Source: Cotesia glomerata
Taxonomy: Eukaryota > Arthropoda > Insecta > Hymenoptera > Braconidae
DNA: 64,000 nt
Reading direction: 5' to 3'
Assembly (NCBI RefSeq): GCF_020080835.1
Contig: NC_058167.1
Coordinates: forward strand, 15,337,403 to 15,401,402
The notes beneath the pieces were generated by a model, which saw only the letters and a program-made list of their open reading frames with translations, ran no database searches and was not told the origin of the DNA. A program made the position numbers and the translations under genes. Positions 39,863 to 52,569 of the stretch are shown here, one piece after another; position 1 is the first letter of the stretch, and each line of letters begins with the position of its first letter.

Positions 39863-42800
39863 TACGCGCCCTGTTTTCTAAGTGCACTAAATACTTCCGG
39901 CTCTGAGACCGGATTTGTCCTCTTATCTACTAGACAGCTGCCTATCTGTCTTTCTGTCTATCAGTCTCTCCTCTTCTTTATTAACTTTTCCTCTAATACT
40001 TAATAGCTCTTTCTCTGTTAGCTCCGCTATCGAGTGATGAATGAAAAAAAAACTCTTCCCAATCACTTATACGACATGGATTCCACCTCCTCCATATCTT
40101 CCTCTGTCCTTTTCTCTTTCTCTTTCCTCGTCACTCGTGTTAAAGAGGAATTCGATATCGTAGGACAATATATATTCGGCTCCTATTCTCTTTTCGAGAT
40201 TCCTCGACTTGACTTGAATATTTATAGGATCACACTTCGATCTCTTCTATTCACTTTATCCTCTTTACTTTTCTTTACTTTACTTCGTTTTTATATTTTT
40301 ATTCTTGTTTTTATTACAATGTCTTTTCGGGTACTTTTTTTATTATTTTGTTTACTCAATAAAAACAGCGTATTATTTTACAATAGTTTAAACTTTTATG
40401 ATCCTTTTTATTTAGTATTTAATTTGGCAGCTAACTTATCTTTGGCATATTATTTGGCTGATATAAATTTTTATTGTATTAACCTAGATGAATCCAGTCA
40501 TTTTATCTCTGGCCGGAGTAGTCGTGAGTCTAGTCTCTATTCTCTGATGGCAGTCTGAAAAATAAATAAAAAACAAATTTTAAATTTAATTTAATTAATA
40601 TAAAGTTTTCAAACAATACATCTATTTACAAAAAGTAAAAAGTAGAATAAAAAAATGGCCATTAATTTTTATAATTGCCAAAGCTACTTCCGAGAATAAC
40701 GCGGTACAATAAATTTTTTTTGTTCGGTATAATATGAATTTGGTGAGTCGCCTACTGGCAGCGTTCGGATCTACTATAAAAATCTGCAATTCATGAGAAA
40801 AAGAGATGAACCGCTCGTTCGTTGGCCCGCGCGTCATTTTCCATCAGTTCGATGTAATCATGGAAATGTCCTCTCTTATAGACTCCATTCTTTCGTCATC
40901 CTTTTTAGGTTATTTTATTTTACATTTTTTTTTTTTTTTTTTTCTATTATTATTCAATCCCTCGATCCCTCGTGTACATTATGCGATCGAGAGCACGCTA
41001 GAGGGCATTGTATTAAAATCTCGAAGACCGATATCGCTCTTGGATAAGCAAACAAGATCATCTATGAATATATATAAGTTTTGAATTAAGTTAATATAAT
41101 CTACTAGAAGACATAAAGATAAATGCTAATTTTTCTTTAATATTTAGTTTGACGAAAACTGAAATATTCATTTGTAATACAATAAGATTTTATCGATATC
41201 GGCTAAGATGGAGATTTTTAATTAGCTATTTAATAAATTGATATCTATAGAGCGAAAAAAATTAACTTGATTCAAGAAAAAGAATTTTGAAAATTAATTA
41301 CGATACTAAACTAACTTTACTTTATCATCAATTTGATTTTGTAGGATAACGTTAAAAAAAAAAAATGATATATTCCATGAAGTTAATGTAAAATAAATTG
41401 TATATTATTAAAAAGAATAAAAAAGTTGTAAAACTAAAGTTCCAACATTAATTTTCCGTGAAGTTGAATTTAATCAAACTCAAATTCCTGGCTGGTGCGT
41501 TTGAGTGACTTGAAAGGCAAGTGACAAGAAAAGCAAGTGCTGACAAGAAGGGATGGAAGATAATGTATGAAAAGTAAAAGAGGAGTGGTATATATATATA
41601 TAGATATATACATATAATATGTATGAGGGAAAAACAATGAAGAGTGATGGAAATAAAGCAAAAGAAATGAAAATTACTCCGCCTTTTTCTCGTTTTCGCC
41701 AAGTCTTTATTTTTAGATTGCGCTGTAGTCAAACTCTAGTATAAAGCTTTGGAATTCATTTCAGGTAATTCCAAACATCTTTTGGTAAACGCGAAAAGCA
41801 TGCGCGAAAATGAGATAAATAGTTATATGGCTCTGAAAGAGAGGGAAGTTTTTAAAAGAACCGGAAGGATGTTAGGTGATAAAGCTCTATAAACTTGGAG
41901 CAGGTCCTCCGGTCGGTTGTCACTACAAAAAATGGGTCATGCTGCTGCTCCCAACGCTCGTGGCTTACTCCATTGCTTGTCTCCGTTATATTTTATACTT
42001 TTTCTTATTTACTATTATTTCTTATCTTAACCCTTATTTATTCAATGTGATAACGGAAACCAAGTGCATAAAAATTATTTAAGCCGATGGAAATCGGTTA
42101 TCATTCTAAGGATTTTAAATATTTATAACTATTGATTTCTATTTTACGATACATATATTTCCTTAAAGACTTTTAGTACTTTCTTCCTTCCCATTGCATG
42201 GGATAAAATTTTTACGAGTTTCGTTAATCACGATAAGCCATTGTAAAATTTTTGTAGTGTAGCATAAAATACGAACCATTGACGCTAAAACAATATTTTA
42301 TGATTTTATTATTATATTGATGTCCAAGAAATTGAAAATCACACGATTCACGTTTTTCTATCTTCTCGTGAGGACATTACGTGACTTGAATTCCAAGTTT
42401 AATTTTTTTAGCACAGTTACACTGTAAAAAAGCTGTGTTAATGGACTAAGTTTAATACGCTCGATGTTAAAATGGATTTACACCGGTGTAAGCAATTTCC
42501 AGCTTACTAATTCTTAAACAATTTGACAAAAATGAAACTTAGTCTTGACTTGAAACTAAAAATATTACAATTGTTATTTCATAAAATAAAAATTTTCTAA
42601 AAATTGTCTCTACCCCTTTAGATTTTCTGCTATTGTAAACGAGAGTAAATAAAATATTCCCTTTCAAATTAGCGTTTGAAAGTATCTTATTACTTCAGTT
42701 TGTTCACCGATAAGTAAATACTAGAAAAAATTTAATAAAGCAGCCCTTCTATTTTTGTTTTTCAAGTTGCCGTTTTATTAATCTAGTTGAGGTAAAAATC

Positions 42801-44741
42801 AAAGAGAGCTGTGATAATGAGTTTACATAAAAAATATCTAGGATAAATAACACCAAGCAGTGGTGTATATTTTTGTTTGATTAGAGCAAATGGGATTTTT
42901 AATTAAAAATTCTAGAGCTGATTCAAATCAAAATAGTTTTAAACAGAAATTATTAAGCAAAATAATTTGCATTGAATTTTTAACCACCTATTTTGTCTAG
43001 ACTCTTTAAATTTTAAATTATGTCTCGAAGATTTAAAAATATTTTCTTACATTGAGTTAATAATAAATCATAAAAGACAATAATATAAAAATAGTCAATT
43101 ATTGAAGTATGAAATTTATTTTTTTTTTAATAAAAGAAAATAAATATAAATATCAGTTTATAAATCAAGAGCCTTTTATTTATCGATGAAAAAAATTATA
43201 ATTGGAAAAATATTAAAATAGTATTGAAATAATAAGCGAAAGTAGGGCAAATTAAATCGGACTGAGACAGCTCTTGAAAATTTTTAATTAATTTTTCAAT
43301 CATAATCGACTATACTTTCAAGCTTTTAAATAATAAAAAGAATAATCGATAATAAATAAAAATTTTAGGTATAATTAAAAATTCATCAAGGGTCGTAGTG
43401 TCGAAATTCAATTTTTTTCTACTCTACCTGTACTAATTAATAATTGAGCCATTAAAAGCAAACTTTTAGAGGTGAACATTTTTTTTTGGAATATTTGATG
43501 GGAAACAAACAATTGTGTAAAATCAAAATAAAAGCTCTGTTGTTATTTTTTTTTTCATTACGGAAAAATTCAATAATATTATTAAATGTTTTTAAAAATA
43601 ATCAGAGAGTAGTATATCAACTGTACATAAATATTGCGAGAGTTATATTTGCGATGAATTTAATATTAATTAAAATTTCTGAAAAATAACAATGTTGAAT
43701 TGAAAAATACTCCAGTTCGTTATTAGAATATACAAATATAAATAGTTCTAATGTAACCTCCGCAGTAAAAACAGCTAAACCAATAATTTATGTGGCTGAC
43801 GAATTATTAAAACTATTTAATGTAATCAAATGATTGGCATCTGAATTAACTGATAAAATATAAATCCAGAGTAAAATTTTAATGGATTGATCCAAAACTA
43901 ATATACTACAAAGCTACTGAATGTATTCTATTATCTACCTTCTGTTCTAAATTATAAATTATTATTCAGTACCAATCGCGCAGACTAATTACATAGTTAA
44001 TATAAATTCGCGTACATGAATATTTTAGGATATAAGTCTAGTTTAATTCAATATGCTCCAGACAATGCTATTGTTCGAAAGTATTAAAAAGCTCAAATTT
44101 CCAGATAATTACTACCTAGTTGAATGCTAATGAGAAAGAGTAAAAAAATCAGAAGTGAATAAAAAAAATTTTAGCTTTCCATTAATTTTCAGTAAAAAAA
44201 AAAGTCAAAATTTGAAGTAAAATCGTCTGTTTTAAAGGAGAAAACTCTACGATGCACTTAAACATTCTTAATATGCGAAGAAATTAATTTTAAAACGGTT
44301 CTTTAACCACGCAATAAATTAAAATCAAGTAATTAAGTAATAATAATAATAATGATAGCATTATTATTATTAACTTTGTTAGTAATTAATTAAAGGATAA
44401 AATAAAAATATTTAACCATTCTAAAGTAAACGTGAGAATTAGACTGAGGAGGACTAAAGGGGTATAATTTCTCACTGTCTACGTTCCGCTAAATATTTCA
44501 CGTCGCGGCTCGCTTAATCGGGCAAATCGTCCTGATAATTAAAGCCTGGTGGCTAATGAGCGAGGATGCTGCCATAGTACAGGAATAAACTATTTAAAAA
44601 AAAAGACAATAGTAATAAAAATAAACAAAAAAGCACATAAAAAGGTTCAAGCGGGAGAAATATAAAACTTGTTTTTTTCCGGTTGTTATTAAATTTTAAT
44701 ATTTTTCTTCGCTAAATATGCTTTTATATATATTTCTCTCT

Positions 44742-44766
44742 AAAAAAAAAAAAAAAAAAAAAAAAA
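44742..44766. repeat. Poly(A) run
   Basis: 25 consecutive A residues. A run of 22 T residues follows about 130 bp downstream (44898-44919). Confidence 0.9.
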
Positions 44767-45645
44767 GTTAAATATTTGATATGCAGTATTTTAATTACAT
44801 ATCATTACTTCACATTCTAAAATATTTTCCGCACTTTCCAGCACTATTTGTATTTCAAAAGAATGGCCGGAATGTTAATTTCCGCATTTCTCATTGCTTT
44901 TTTTTTTTTTTTTTTTTTTCTTGAAACGTTTGTTATGTTATTTAGACGAAGATAAGGATTTAGAAACAGTCATTCGTTTATTTAACAGTCAACTCGGTTT
45001 TATTATTTAATAAATTTTTTAATAAAAAATAATTTGCCAATAAAATCAAAATAAATTGAAGTATATGAGGCAAAAAATGGGTAAGGTCACAAGACCGGAT
45101 GTCAAAGGTCCACCGAGTTGACTTTTATCGCTCGTAAAAATTGTGACATCGGAAAAGTCTAGTGTAGAGCACAACGCAAGAGCACGGAAAAACCTTTTTT
45201 TCTCTCATATACGGACAGGACTACTCTCCTTTACTCGTATCGTTTCACTAGCCGTGTTTAACCACTAGTACGAACAAAAATCTACGTTATTTAGTGCACC
45301 TGGAGCATTACTGAAAGCTCTAACATATATCTATAACTATTTCAACTCAATATTTGCCTATTTTTTTATTTTATTTCTTATAGCACATACGTTTTAACAT
45401 TCCATCATGTAAAAAAATATTGAAAAATAAAAACAGTTATGTACTCTTTAATTTCGTTCGCAATGCACAGCATTAATTATTATTCTGCCTCAATAAATAC
45501 TTTAAAATGCGTGTTGTTATTTTTGTTTTCAATATCACGTATGTTTTCAATTTTTTGTTATTTTTCGATTTTTTTGGCTTGCATAGGAAAACAATACTAA
45601 AAAAAAAATAAAAAAGAAAATAACCTATACAATTTAACGTAGATT

Positions 45646-45750
45646 TTAACATAGATACACAACGTGACAAATGTTCACAAGTATACCCATGAGAATAAAT
45701 TCCAACGTTGAAATAAATAGCACAGAAGCGTCCTGAAGTTTTCCAGGAGG
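45646..45750 (-). CDS. Weak candidate terminal exon, minus strand
   Basis: Following TTATCATTATTGCAG, a phase-0 frame of 34 codons is largely hydrophobic (LFISTLEFILMGILVNIC) and would be a membrane segment. A second frame is open too, and no polyadenylation signal or upstream exon was identified. I list it because of the splice signal, not because I recognise the product. Confidence 0.2.
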   Translation of the reverse strand, partial: PPGKLQDASVLFISTLEFILMGILVNICHVVYLC

Positions 45751-45920
45751 CTGCAATAATGATAACAATAATACACTACGTATAAATAATGATAAAAAAA
45801 GATAACAGAATGAGCTTTGTAATAGTGACCCTTGCAATAAAAAATCTAACAGACTTGTACACAGTAAAAAATTTTTTCTCTTTTGGGTCAAAAAGCTTGA
45901 GTAAGAAATTTTTATTATGC

Positions 45921-45985
45921 TAAATATTTAACACTTTTGTATACAATATTATATCAAATTGATATATACAAGTGTTAAATATTTA
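45921..45985. repeat. Hairpin-forming inverted repeat
   Basis: A 23-bp arm starting TAAATATTTAACACTTTTGT is repeated in inverted form at 45965-45985 with a short AT-rich loop. Flanking purine- and pyrimidine-rich motifs suggest it is the core of a small MITE. No coding capacity. Confidence 0.5.
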
Positions 45986-48035
45986 AAACAAAAGATTTCT
46001 GACACAAATTTTTTTGATAGAATGGCGGGAACAATGAATTAATAATTAATAATTATTATCTAACAACACCGAAATATACAGCCATCTGCAATAAGAAAAG
46101 TGTTAATATTTTTCCAAAGCTAATAAATTAATTTTTTTAATTTGAGATTAATTATTTAAGTCTAATACGTTTATGATGGAGGCATTTTAATATAAAAAAA
46201 ATTGATTGACCTTAATATGTTGATAGTAAAACAATATCTCAACCGGTTTGTTTTATGGAGCGTGCAATTATGAGAGGAAAGTTATAATAGTTGATTTTCT
46301 GTGAAATTTACTAAAAATTAAATTAGAGTTACAAATAAAATAGAATATACAATGAAGTTTAAATTGTATTAATGAAAGCACGCTTGAAGTATGTTTTCAT
46401 TTAATTTTATTTCCTGACTACGGTTTCCAATTAGTTTTCTCATTTGATTCACTTAGTTTCTAGTAGTTTGTTTCGCATTTTAGAACTCTCATTATTGAAA
46501 TGACCAAGGCATACATAATCTATGGATGAGTTGGCGAAATTGCATTTGTGTATTGAAAATTGCATGTATGTAATGTAGATGACGGTTAAAACTGTATAAT
46601 TGATTTCAAGAGTAAACTATGGAGAAATAGGTGGTTAGATACGTAGATAGAGGGCGGTAGGTACGTAGGTAGGTAGCCATGCTCTCATACCTATTTTCAG
46701 GATTATATCGAGGGCATAATGTGTTCAGGAGTGTTTCAAACCACATGGACATTGTGCAAATGGAAGCGTAAACAATGCTTGAGCTAGTAGCCCTCCAGCA
46801 ACGCTTGAGTATTCTACCGTCACCTCCATTCGTCCTTCTCACTAGATATCCTTTCTTCTCCTATTCACCAGCTTCTCTCTTGTTCCTACTATACATGTAT
46901 GTGTTACCTATAATGATCTATATATTTATACGAATAGATGTCAACACACGCGTTGGAGTTGACATTCAATAGCTTTCAGCAGAAGCTTTTGTTTGTCACC
47001 AAACTAGTTTGATTGTTCTGATTGAATAAGTTTTACAACCAAACTCTTCTTTTATTGTACACACGTACAAGAACTACCTTAGTTACTCGTGGGAATCTCA
47101 ACTTTCTCTTGTTTTATACTCACACTCAAACTACCAACAATCCAAAACAAATCTTTATTATAAGTTTTTTAGTCTTTCACACTTCTCAAGCGTTAGTTTG
47201 TCGCTATCAAATTTTCGACTGCTTCTATTCGGGTAGATTATTGGTGCAACTTTTAGCTTCAATTTTAGTTAAAAAATAGTATTTACTTTGAAAATGCACT
47301 GAAGAAAATTATCAGTCTGATATCTGATGGGCTAAAATTGGAATATTTCTTATAAATTTCACTTAACTCTATTGGTTATAATCATAATAAAAAATCACGG
47401 CTTCAAAATTATACTAAGGGTATTTCAAACTCATTTTAATTTTTAATAGTCAAAAATAAGCTTAAGCTAATTCGACTATAAAATTTTTAATAATTGAAAG
47501 CATTATCCTACTTGTTTTTTTTTTTATTGGTGTTTGAATTTTTGTTAAATTAAAAGCTCTTAGAAAAGTTAAAAGGATGTTTGATGAATGGACAGTTTGA
47601 TTCTAAATAATCAGTGGAAACTTCTTTGTTTGATGTAATTTTACAAAGCTTTGCAAAGTTGGAACTAAAAAACGAGCAAATACTCTATTAAACAGAAGTA
47701 TTTAATTAACCTAATTGGTTGGCGGGTATTCTGCGTAGGAATCTTTTAAAGATGTCGCATAGAGACACAGCGACGATAATTAAATTTCATGTTATTAAAC
47801 AAAAAAGTTTATTTAATTTAATTAAGAGAAAGTCATCAAGGTGTCAGCTTCGAGTGAATAATAAACTGGATCATAAAATTATTATAGAGAAATTAATAAA
47901 TTTAAATCAATATTTAGTTTCATAAAATAATAGAGAAATGCAAATAAATTTGCTTTTACTGTGTTTATTATTTGGAATTATGTGCCTTTTTCATTATTAT
48001 TAATTGTTCGTTTTGTTTACTTTTAATGTTTTTTA

Positions 48036-48260
48036 GAGGCGCGCAGTAGCCCTATCGGATCCGGCCCTTGCTTACCAAAGCATTGGACCGGGTTCGAGTC
48101 CGGCGTACACCAATGAATATTTTCAATATTTAAGTGTATTATCCTGCTCAGCCCAAAAAATAAAACGAGTTCCAATCTCAAAAGTTTACCCCCTACCGTA
48201 GTCGCTCATGACCTTAGTAGTTTATGCGACTTTAAACAAATTAAAAAAAAAAAAAAAAAA
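48036..48260 (+). mobile_element. tRNA-derived SINE with target-site duplication
   Basis: The 5' part carries an RNA polymerase III A box (TAGCCCTATCGG) and a perfect B box (GGTTCGAGTCC) at tRNA-like spacing. It is followed by a unique body of about 140 bp and a terminal run of about 18 A residues. An 11-bp direct repeat (AATGTTTTTTA) flanks it at 48025-48035 and 48261-48271. All the hallmarks of a recently inserted tRNA-derived SINE are present. It does not fold as a complete tRNA gene. It would depend on a LINE partner for movement. Confidence 0.85.
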
Positions 48261-48271
48261 AATGTTTTTTA

Positions 48272-49704
48272 ATTATTAAATATTTTTATTAATTAAAAAA
48301 TTCAACGTAGTGTGATCTCACTCCATGTTTGTTATTTACAACGTTACGTTTAATGCTTGGATACATTTAATTATTAAAATTGATGAAATTTTTAATTAAA
48401 AAATAATAATTTCGTACATTAATAATAGCAAACATTTATTAGACATGTTAGACATGCTTAAAATTTGAAAATTGTTCATAAAGACACTAATGAAACTAAA
48501 ATTTGAGACAAACGTGTTAAAAATAGCATGTTACTTACTATTGCAAATTAACAATACATTCTAACCCATGTATTAGCATTAAAATTTATTTAAAAATCAA
48601 AATACTAAACTTCTAATAACCGTAAATTAATTAAATAAGTTATTAAATAGATTCAGAAAAAAAACTAAACTATCTAAAAAAAAAAAAAATCAGCTTTTAC
48701 TAACAATTAAAACTTGAATTTATTTGTCTTTCTCAGCGTCTCTCGAAACTTTTTGATCTGGCTAAAGAGGTGATGTTTTGTAGTGAATTTGCAAAGAGTA
48801 TAAAGACTCTGTTTTACTTAAATTAGTGGACGTCGGGTAGTTTGATCCTCTCGGCAGTCTCAACACGTGAGAATATATAAACTCTCTTTATCTCTATCTC
48901 TTTCTCTATGGTTTCCTCTTCTACTTTGGTGGCGTTAAAGCGTGGTATGATGCTTTCTCTTTTCATTTCCCGTAGCAAGTTCATAAAACCCTTGATGAAC
49001 TTGCACCGGCTGTAGCCACGCGAGTGCTGCAGTTGAAAGCTAGTCAATATAATGACCATACCAAAGGGTTCATAGAGCTATAAAGAATATTAAAAACGGA
49101 GAAAGAAAATATTTAATTAACAAAGAAAATAAATAAATAAAAAAATTGTTTTTTTTTTCTCCATGTCATTTACCAAAATTCCTTCAGCATGTAAAGGGAA
49201 AATTAAAAGGAAAATATTAATAAAAGATTCTTCAATATTTCCTGACGAAGCAAAGTAAAATTGCTCGAACGGTCTTTTTCCATACTTTTTTCTTTCGTCT
49301 CGCATCTCATGCAAATTTTTTCTATATCGTTCCACGAAAATTCTCTATATAGACAGTGCAAAAAAGGAAAGTAATTTCAGTGAAATGAAAAGAGAAAGAA
49401 AGAAATAAAATTAAAAAAACACCTAAGTAAGAATAATAAAACCAGAAAGAATAGAATGAGATTCACGAAACTCTCGAGGGCACTTCTTGCGGTCGAAAGT
49501 TAAATGCGACGTGAAAAGTACTATCCGAGCTTATAGATATCGAAAGCCTTTTCAAATAACGCGGCTACGGGCTACTTCTTCGGTACTTTTATTTTTAATT
49601 TCATTTTTTACCCTTACTCTTCTTCTCTACTCTATGTCCTACATTCATAGTCGAGTCGGAATGTACGGTACTGTAAAACATGTACAGAGTTTCAGAGAAA
49701 CTCC

Positions 49705-49740
<36 letters not shown>

Positions 49741-50929
49741 ATACACATATATACCTATACTTAAATTTATACACAGAGAAATGTGCAAAAAACCCTGAAA
49801 TATAAAGTTAGGCAAACCGAGACTAGCATAGAGAACCAACAGAGAACAACGCTATGAAGTTGAGTGCTGTAAGAAAGGGGACATACGAGTGTAAGAAACG
49901 CTCTGAGGAATCATATGCACCTGCGGCAGTTTCTGCGACAGTTTGATATACGAGCACGTTTTCTCGGGAAATCTACAGCGAGATAGATATCAAGCCCGGG
50001 TTGTTGCAAAAAAATATTCCTCACCATAATCCTTCTTCTTCGCGAGTAAAAATTTTTTTCATATTCACAGTTGTTATAATAATATAATGATAATAATTTT
50101 TTTTTGCTCCATTCACTAATAATCTGAATAGTAATAAATCTTGTGAATTAAACTCAATGCAATTGTTTAATTTGAGGGTCAACATGGAAAAAATATGAAA
50201 ATAATGAAAAATTAAGTTTTCAAAAATTTTATAATCAATTTTTGATCTAAGGTAAAATACCCTATTAGTAGCACTTTTTCTTTCAATGAAAAAATCATCT
50301 ACTTGGAATAAAAATTAAACATTTTTTTGATCTAATGGTCTTGAAGATTAAAAATAATATATTCATTATTGAAATTAATGATTTGATTAATTGAATAAAT
50401 ACCAAAATAAAAGAAAGTGTCAGTAATGGGGTCCCCGCCACTAACGGGGTCTTTTACCCTATACCATAAAATAAAAATATGGTATAAAATTTGACGATTT
50501 TTTTAATATTAGTAGAAAATTTTAACGTGAAAATTTGAAATTTTTTTGATTCATAAATTGAAAAAACTTATTGCTAATAATTTGTCAGAAATAAATGAAA
50601 ATTTTTATAAGTTGTTTTGTTGAAGAAAAGCAGACGACCGTGAAACTAAACAATCACCGTTATTTAATTAGAATAATGGTAAAAGGAACTGCACCTGTTT
50701 AATTTCTTAGTAAATTCCTTGCTCAGTTAAGAAAATTCTTGTGTCTTGGAACTATTTCCGTACAATTCCCATTATTTATTTTTAAATATAGTTATAGATT
50801 TAGCTGTAAATGGTGTCAACATCTTTGATGATTAAGGAATAATTAGCAATATTGTTACGATTCATTGTCACTGAGTTTGAAGTAAAAAATAAAAAAGAGG
50901 TAAAGTATTGTAGATTTGAAATAACACGC
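48272..50929. other. Non-coding stretch with purine-rich patches
   Basis: No gene is supported. A 78-codon ATG-initiated frame on the minus strand (49059-48823) is charged and protein-like in places. It lies in purine-rich DNA with a bias against stop codons and shows no domain or splice context. A (CAA)n microsatellite lies at 49706-49741. Confidence 0.4.
49706..49741. repeat. (CAA)n microsatellite
   Basis: About 12 units of CAA. In the overlapping plus-strand frame this gives an asparagine run that is a by-product of the repeat. Confidence 0.9.
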
Positions 50930-51260
50930 GCGACTTGTCACAAGCTCGATCGCGGACTAAAAGCTACAACGCCGCTCCGACCGACAGCGTAACAGAACGT
51001 ACGATGACGCAGGACGTACTGAAGGGTCGCGCGTCGCGGATATCAGATATATACACCATCACACCATACCGTACACGATATCAGCTATATACTGCTGGAC
51101 GTTGTTATATTACTTCTCTACTACTGAGTAAGTGAGAGACGGAAAAGAGCGGCGCCGATGGGACGCTAAATTCGTCGCTTGGATACCACGCATGCGCAAG
51201 ATCAATTCATCCCCTCGGTTTCCCAAGTAGTATTACTCGGTTTAAATTATAGTGGGTTTC
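50930..51260. promoter_or_regulatory. CpG-rich probable promoter with an NRF-1-type palindrome
   Basis: The stretch is strikingly rich in CpG against AT-rich flanks and contains a perfect CGCATGCGCA at 51189-51198. This is the binding motif of NRF-1 family factors (Ewg in insects), common in housekeeping and bidirectional promoters. A strong GTAAGT donor lies at 51127 on the plus strand, so a first exon may end there. An ATG-initiated frame at about 51003 stays open up to that donor. It is most likely a promoter with a 5' exon. The gene it drives is not identified. Confidence 0.45.
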
Positions 51261-52344
51261 CTAAGAACAGTCAGACAAAGAATACAGCTGGTAATTTTTG
51301 TTTTTTGTTACACGGCATATTTATGAATTATACTTTATCATTCATACATTGAGTTGTTCAATAATGCTTCAATAAAACCTAATTACTTTCACATAAGTTA
51401 TAATTATGAGGGTTAATTTTTATTATAAAAATTTTGTATAATTTTAATGAAAATTAAGTAAGCCGATAGATAGTTGAAAATTTTTAGAAATTTTTTATTG
51501 AAAAAATTTCAATTAAACATTAAAAAAATAAATTTCACATGTAAAAAACTTGAAAAACTATAAGTGTAATTTTTTATAAATATCTTTTTAGTTGTAATTT
51601 AATTAATAAAAAAATCAAAAATTTTAGACGTCTGCTAACTTCAGTGTCATTAATTTTAACACAAATATTATGTTAAAATAACATATTGAAAAGACTGTTT
51701 ATAGATATAGTATGCATAAAAAATTTAAAATATTAAAGTAACATGAAAGAACATTGTCGATGTGTATTTTGGCTTCTGGTTGAGAATAATTTATTCGACG
51801 GTAACTTAACTACAATATTACATTACGAACCTACTTTGCAACTAAAAATTTAATGAAGCAAAAGAGTAAAATTAGCCTTAAAAAGTAAACTTTATGTTTT
51901 CTACAAAATTCTAAACAACTTTAAAACAGTTTTACAATAAGAACTAATTATTATTTTTTTTTTTTCCGAATACTAAACAAGGTGTAGAAAATAAGGAATT
52001 AAAAATGAAAATTACCGCCAACAGGTGCCACTGAAGTAAAGTAAAGCTTTTGCTGGTACATGTCCAATAGTCAGCTTGAGAGGACCTTTTTTCCACCTCA
52101 CTCTCATTTCTCACAGGGTCACAACGACATGCACAAAAAAAAAAAAAAAAAAAAAAAAGACTAAAGAAACTCAATAACTCTCTTAACTTTTGCAGCAATA
52201 AAAACACATGATCAAATAAACATCTGTACTCCAAAAGAGGCACACATCTATGTGTCTTAGTGATAATAAAAGTCTATAAAACTGCAATAAAAAAACTTTA
52301 TATATTTTTTTTAAGCTTGAGTATTTTCTAATACGTCAATTTCT
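51261..52344. other. Non-coding stretch
   Basis: AT-rich, with no open frame I can support. It includes a 24-nt poly(A) run at 52135-52158. Confidence 0.5.
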
Positions 52345-52350
52345 TTTATT
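52345..52350 (-). terminator. Polyadenylation signal AATAAA (minus strand)
   Basis: A canonical AATAAA on the minus strand lies about 85 nt past the TAA of the candidate terminal exon at 52435-52569. This is a plausible 3'-UTR length and favours the minus-strand reading of that exon. Confidence 0.35.
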
Positions 52351-52434
52351 AAAAAAAAAAGGGATCACTCACAACCCGTGGGAGTAACCTGTTCACTTTT
52401 TACGATCAACGACTCGTCGATCGGATTTTTCTCT

Positions 52435-52569
52435 TTACTTCTTAGGGTACACCACATCCTTCCTATGTCGTTTGTGCTTACCAACAAGGGACTTCACTAG
52501 CCTCGAAGGAACATGAACTACTATACCTTTCGACCCGTCAGAAAGTGGATTACGGTCAACTGGAAGCTT
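52435..52569 (-). CDS. Candidate 3'-terminal coding exon, unknown product
   Basis: A good acceptor (GGCCTTTTCAG) opens a phase-0 frame of 44 codons ending in TAA. The peptide is basic near its end (GKHKRHRKDVVYPKK) with a hydrophobic core (GIVVHVPSRLVKSLV). A canonical polyadenylation signal follows at 52350-52345. The opposite strand also has a good acceptor (TTTACTTCTTAG) and a long open frame here, so strand assignment is not final. I found no upstream exon. It could lie beyond or within the DUF4803 locus. Confidence 0.35.
   Translation of the reverse strand, partial: KLPVDRNPLSDGSKGIVVHVPSRLVKSLVGKHKRHRKDVVYPKK

Larger units (their letters stand above)
39863..48024. other. Mostly non-coding stretch
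   Basis: I see no gene that I can support. The 174-codon frame at 40034-40558 is rich in S, F and L, lies in pyrimidine-rich DNA and shows no domain. A compact GC-rich patch at about 44460-44590 contains several TAAT motifs and may be a conserved regulatory element. A minus-strand frame at 45646-45750 has a good acceptor and is listed separately. 46600-46990 contains conflicting splice-like signals on both strands. Confidence 0.4.

Noticed and set aside
40034..40558. 174-codon plus-strand open frame
   Set aside because: It lies in pyrimidine-rich DNA where stop codons are rare. It is dominated by Ser, Phe and Leu, has no domain, no splice context and no conserved-looking motif.
46600..46860. 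Possible exon
   Set aside because: Splice-like signals occur on both strands over the same bases and give different exons. Nothing favours either.
48036..48110. tRNA gene
   Set aside because: The A and B boxes are present, but the arms do not form a complete cloverleaf. A unique body, an A tail and target duplications follow, so it is a SINE.
48823..49059. 78-codon minus-strand ATG frame
   Set aside because: It is protein-like in places but lies in purine-rich DNA, with no splice signals, no signal peptide and no domain. It is within chance expectation for this window.
49706..49741. Polyasparagine-coding exon
   Set aside because: The run is a (CAA)n microsatellite that reads as Asn only in one frame. 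The flanks do not look coding.
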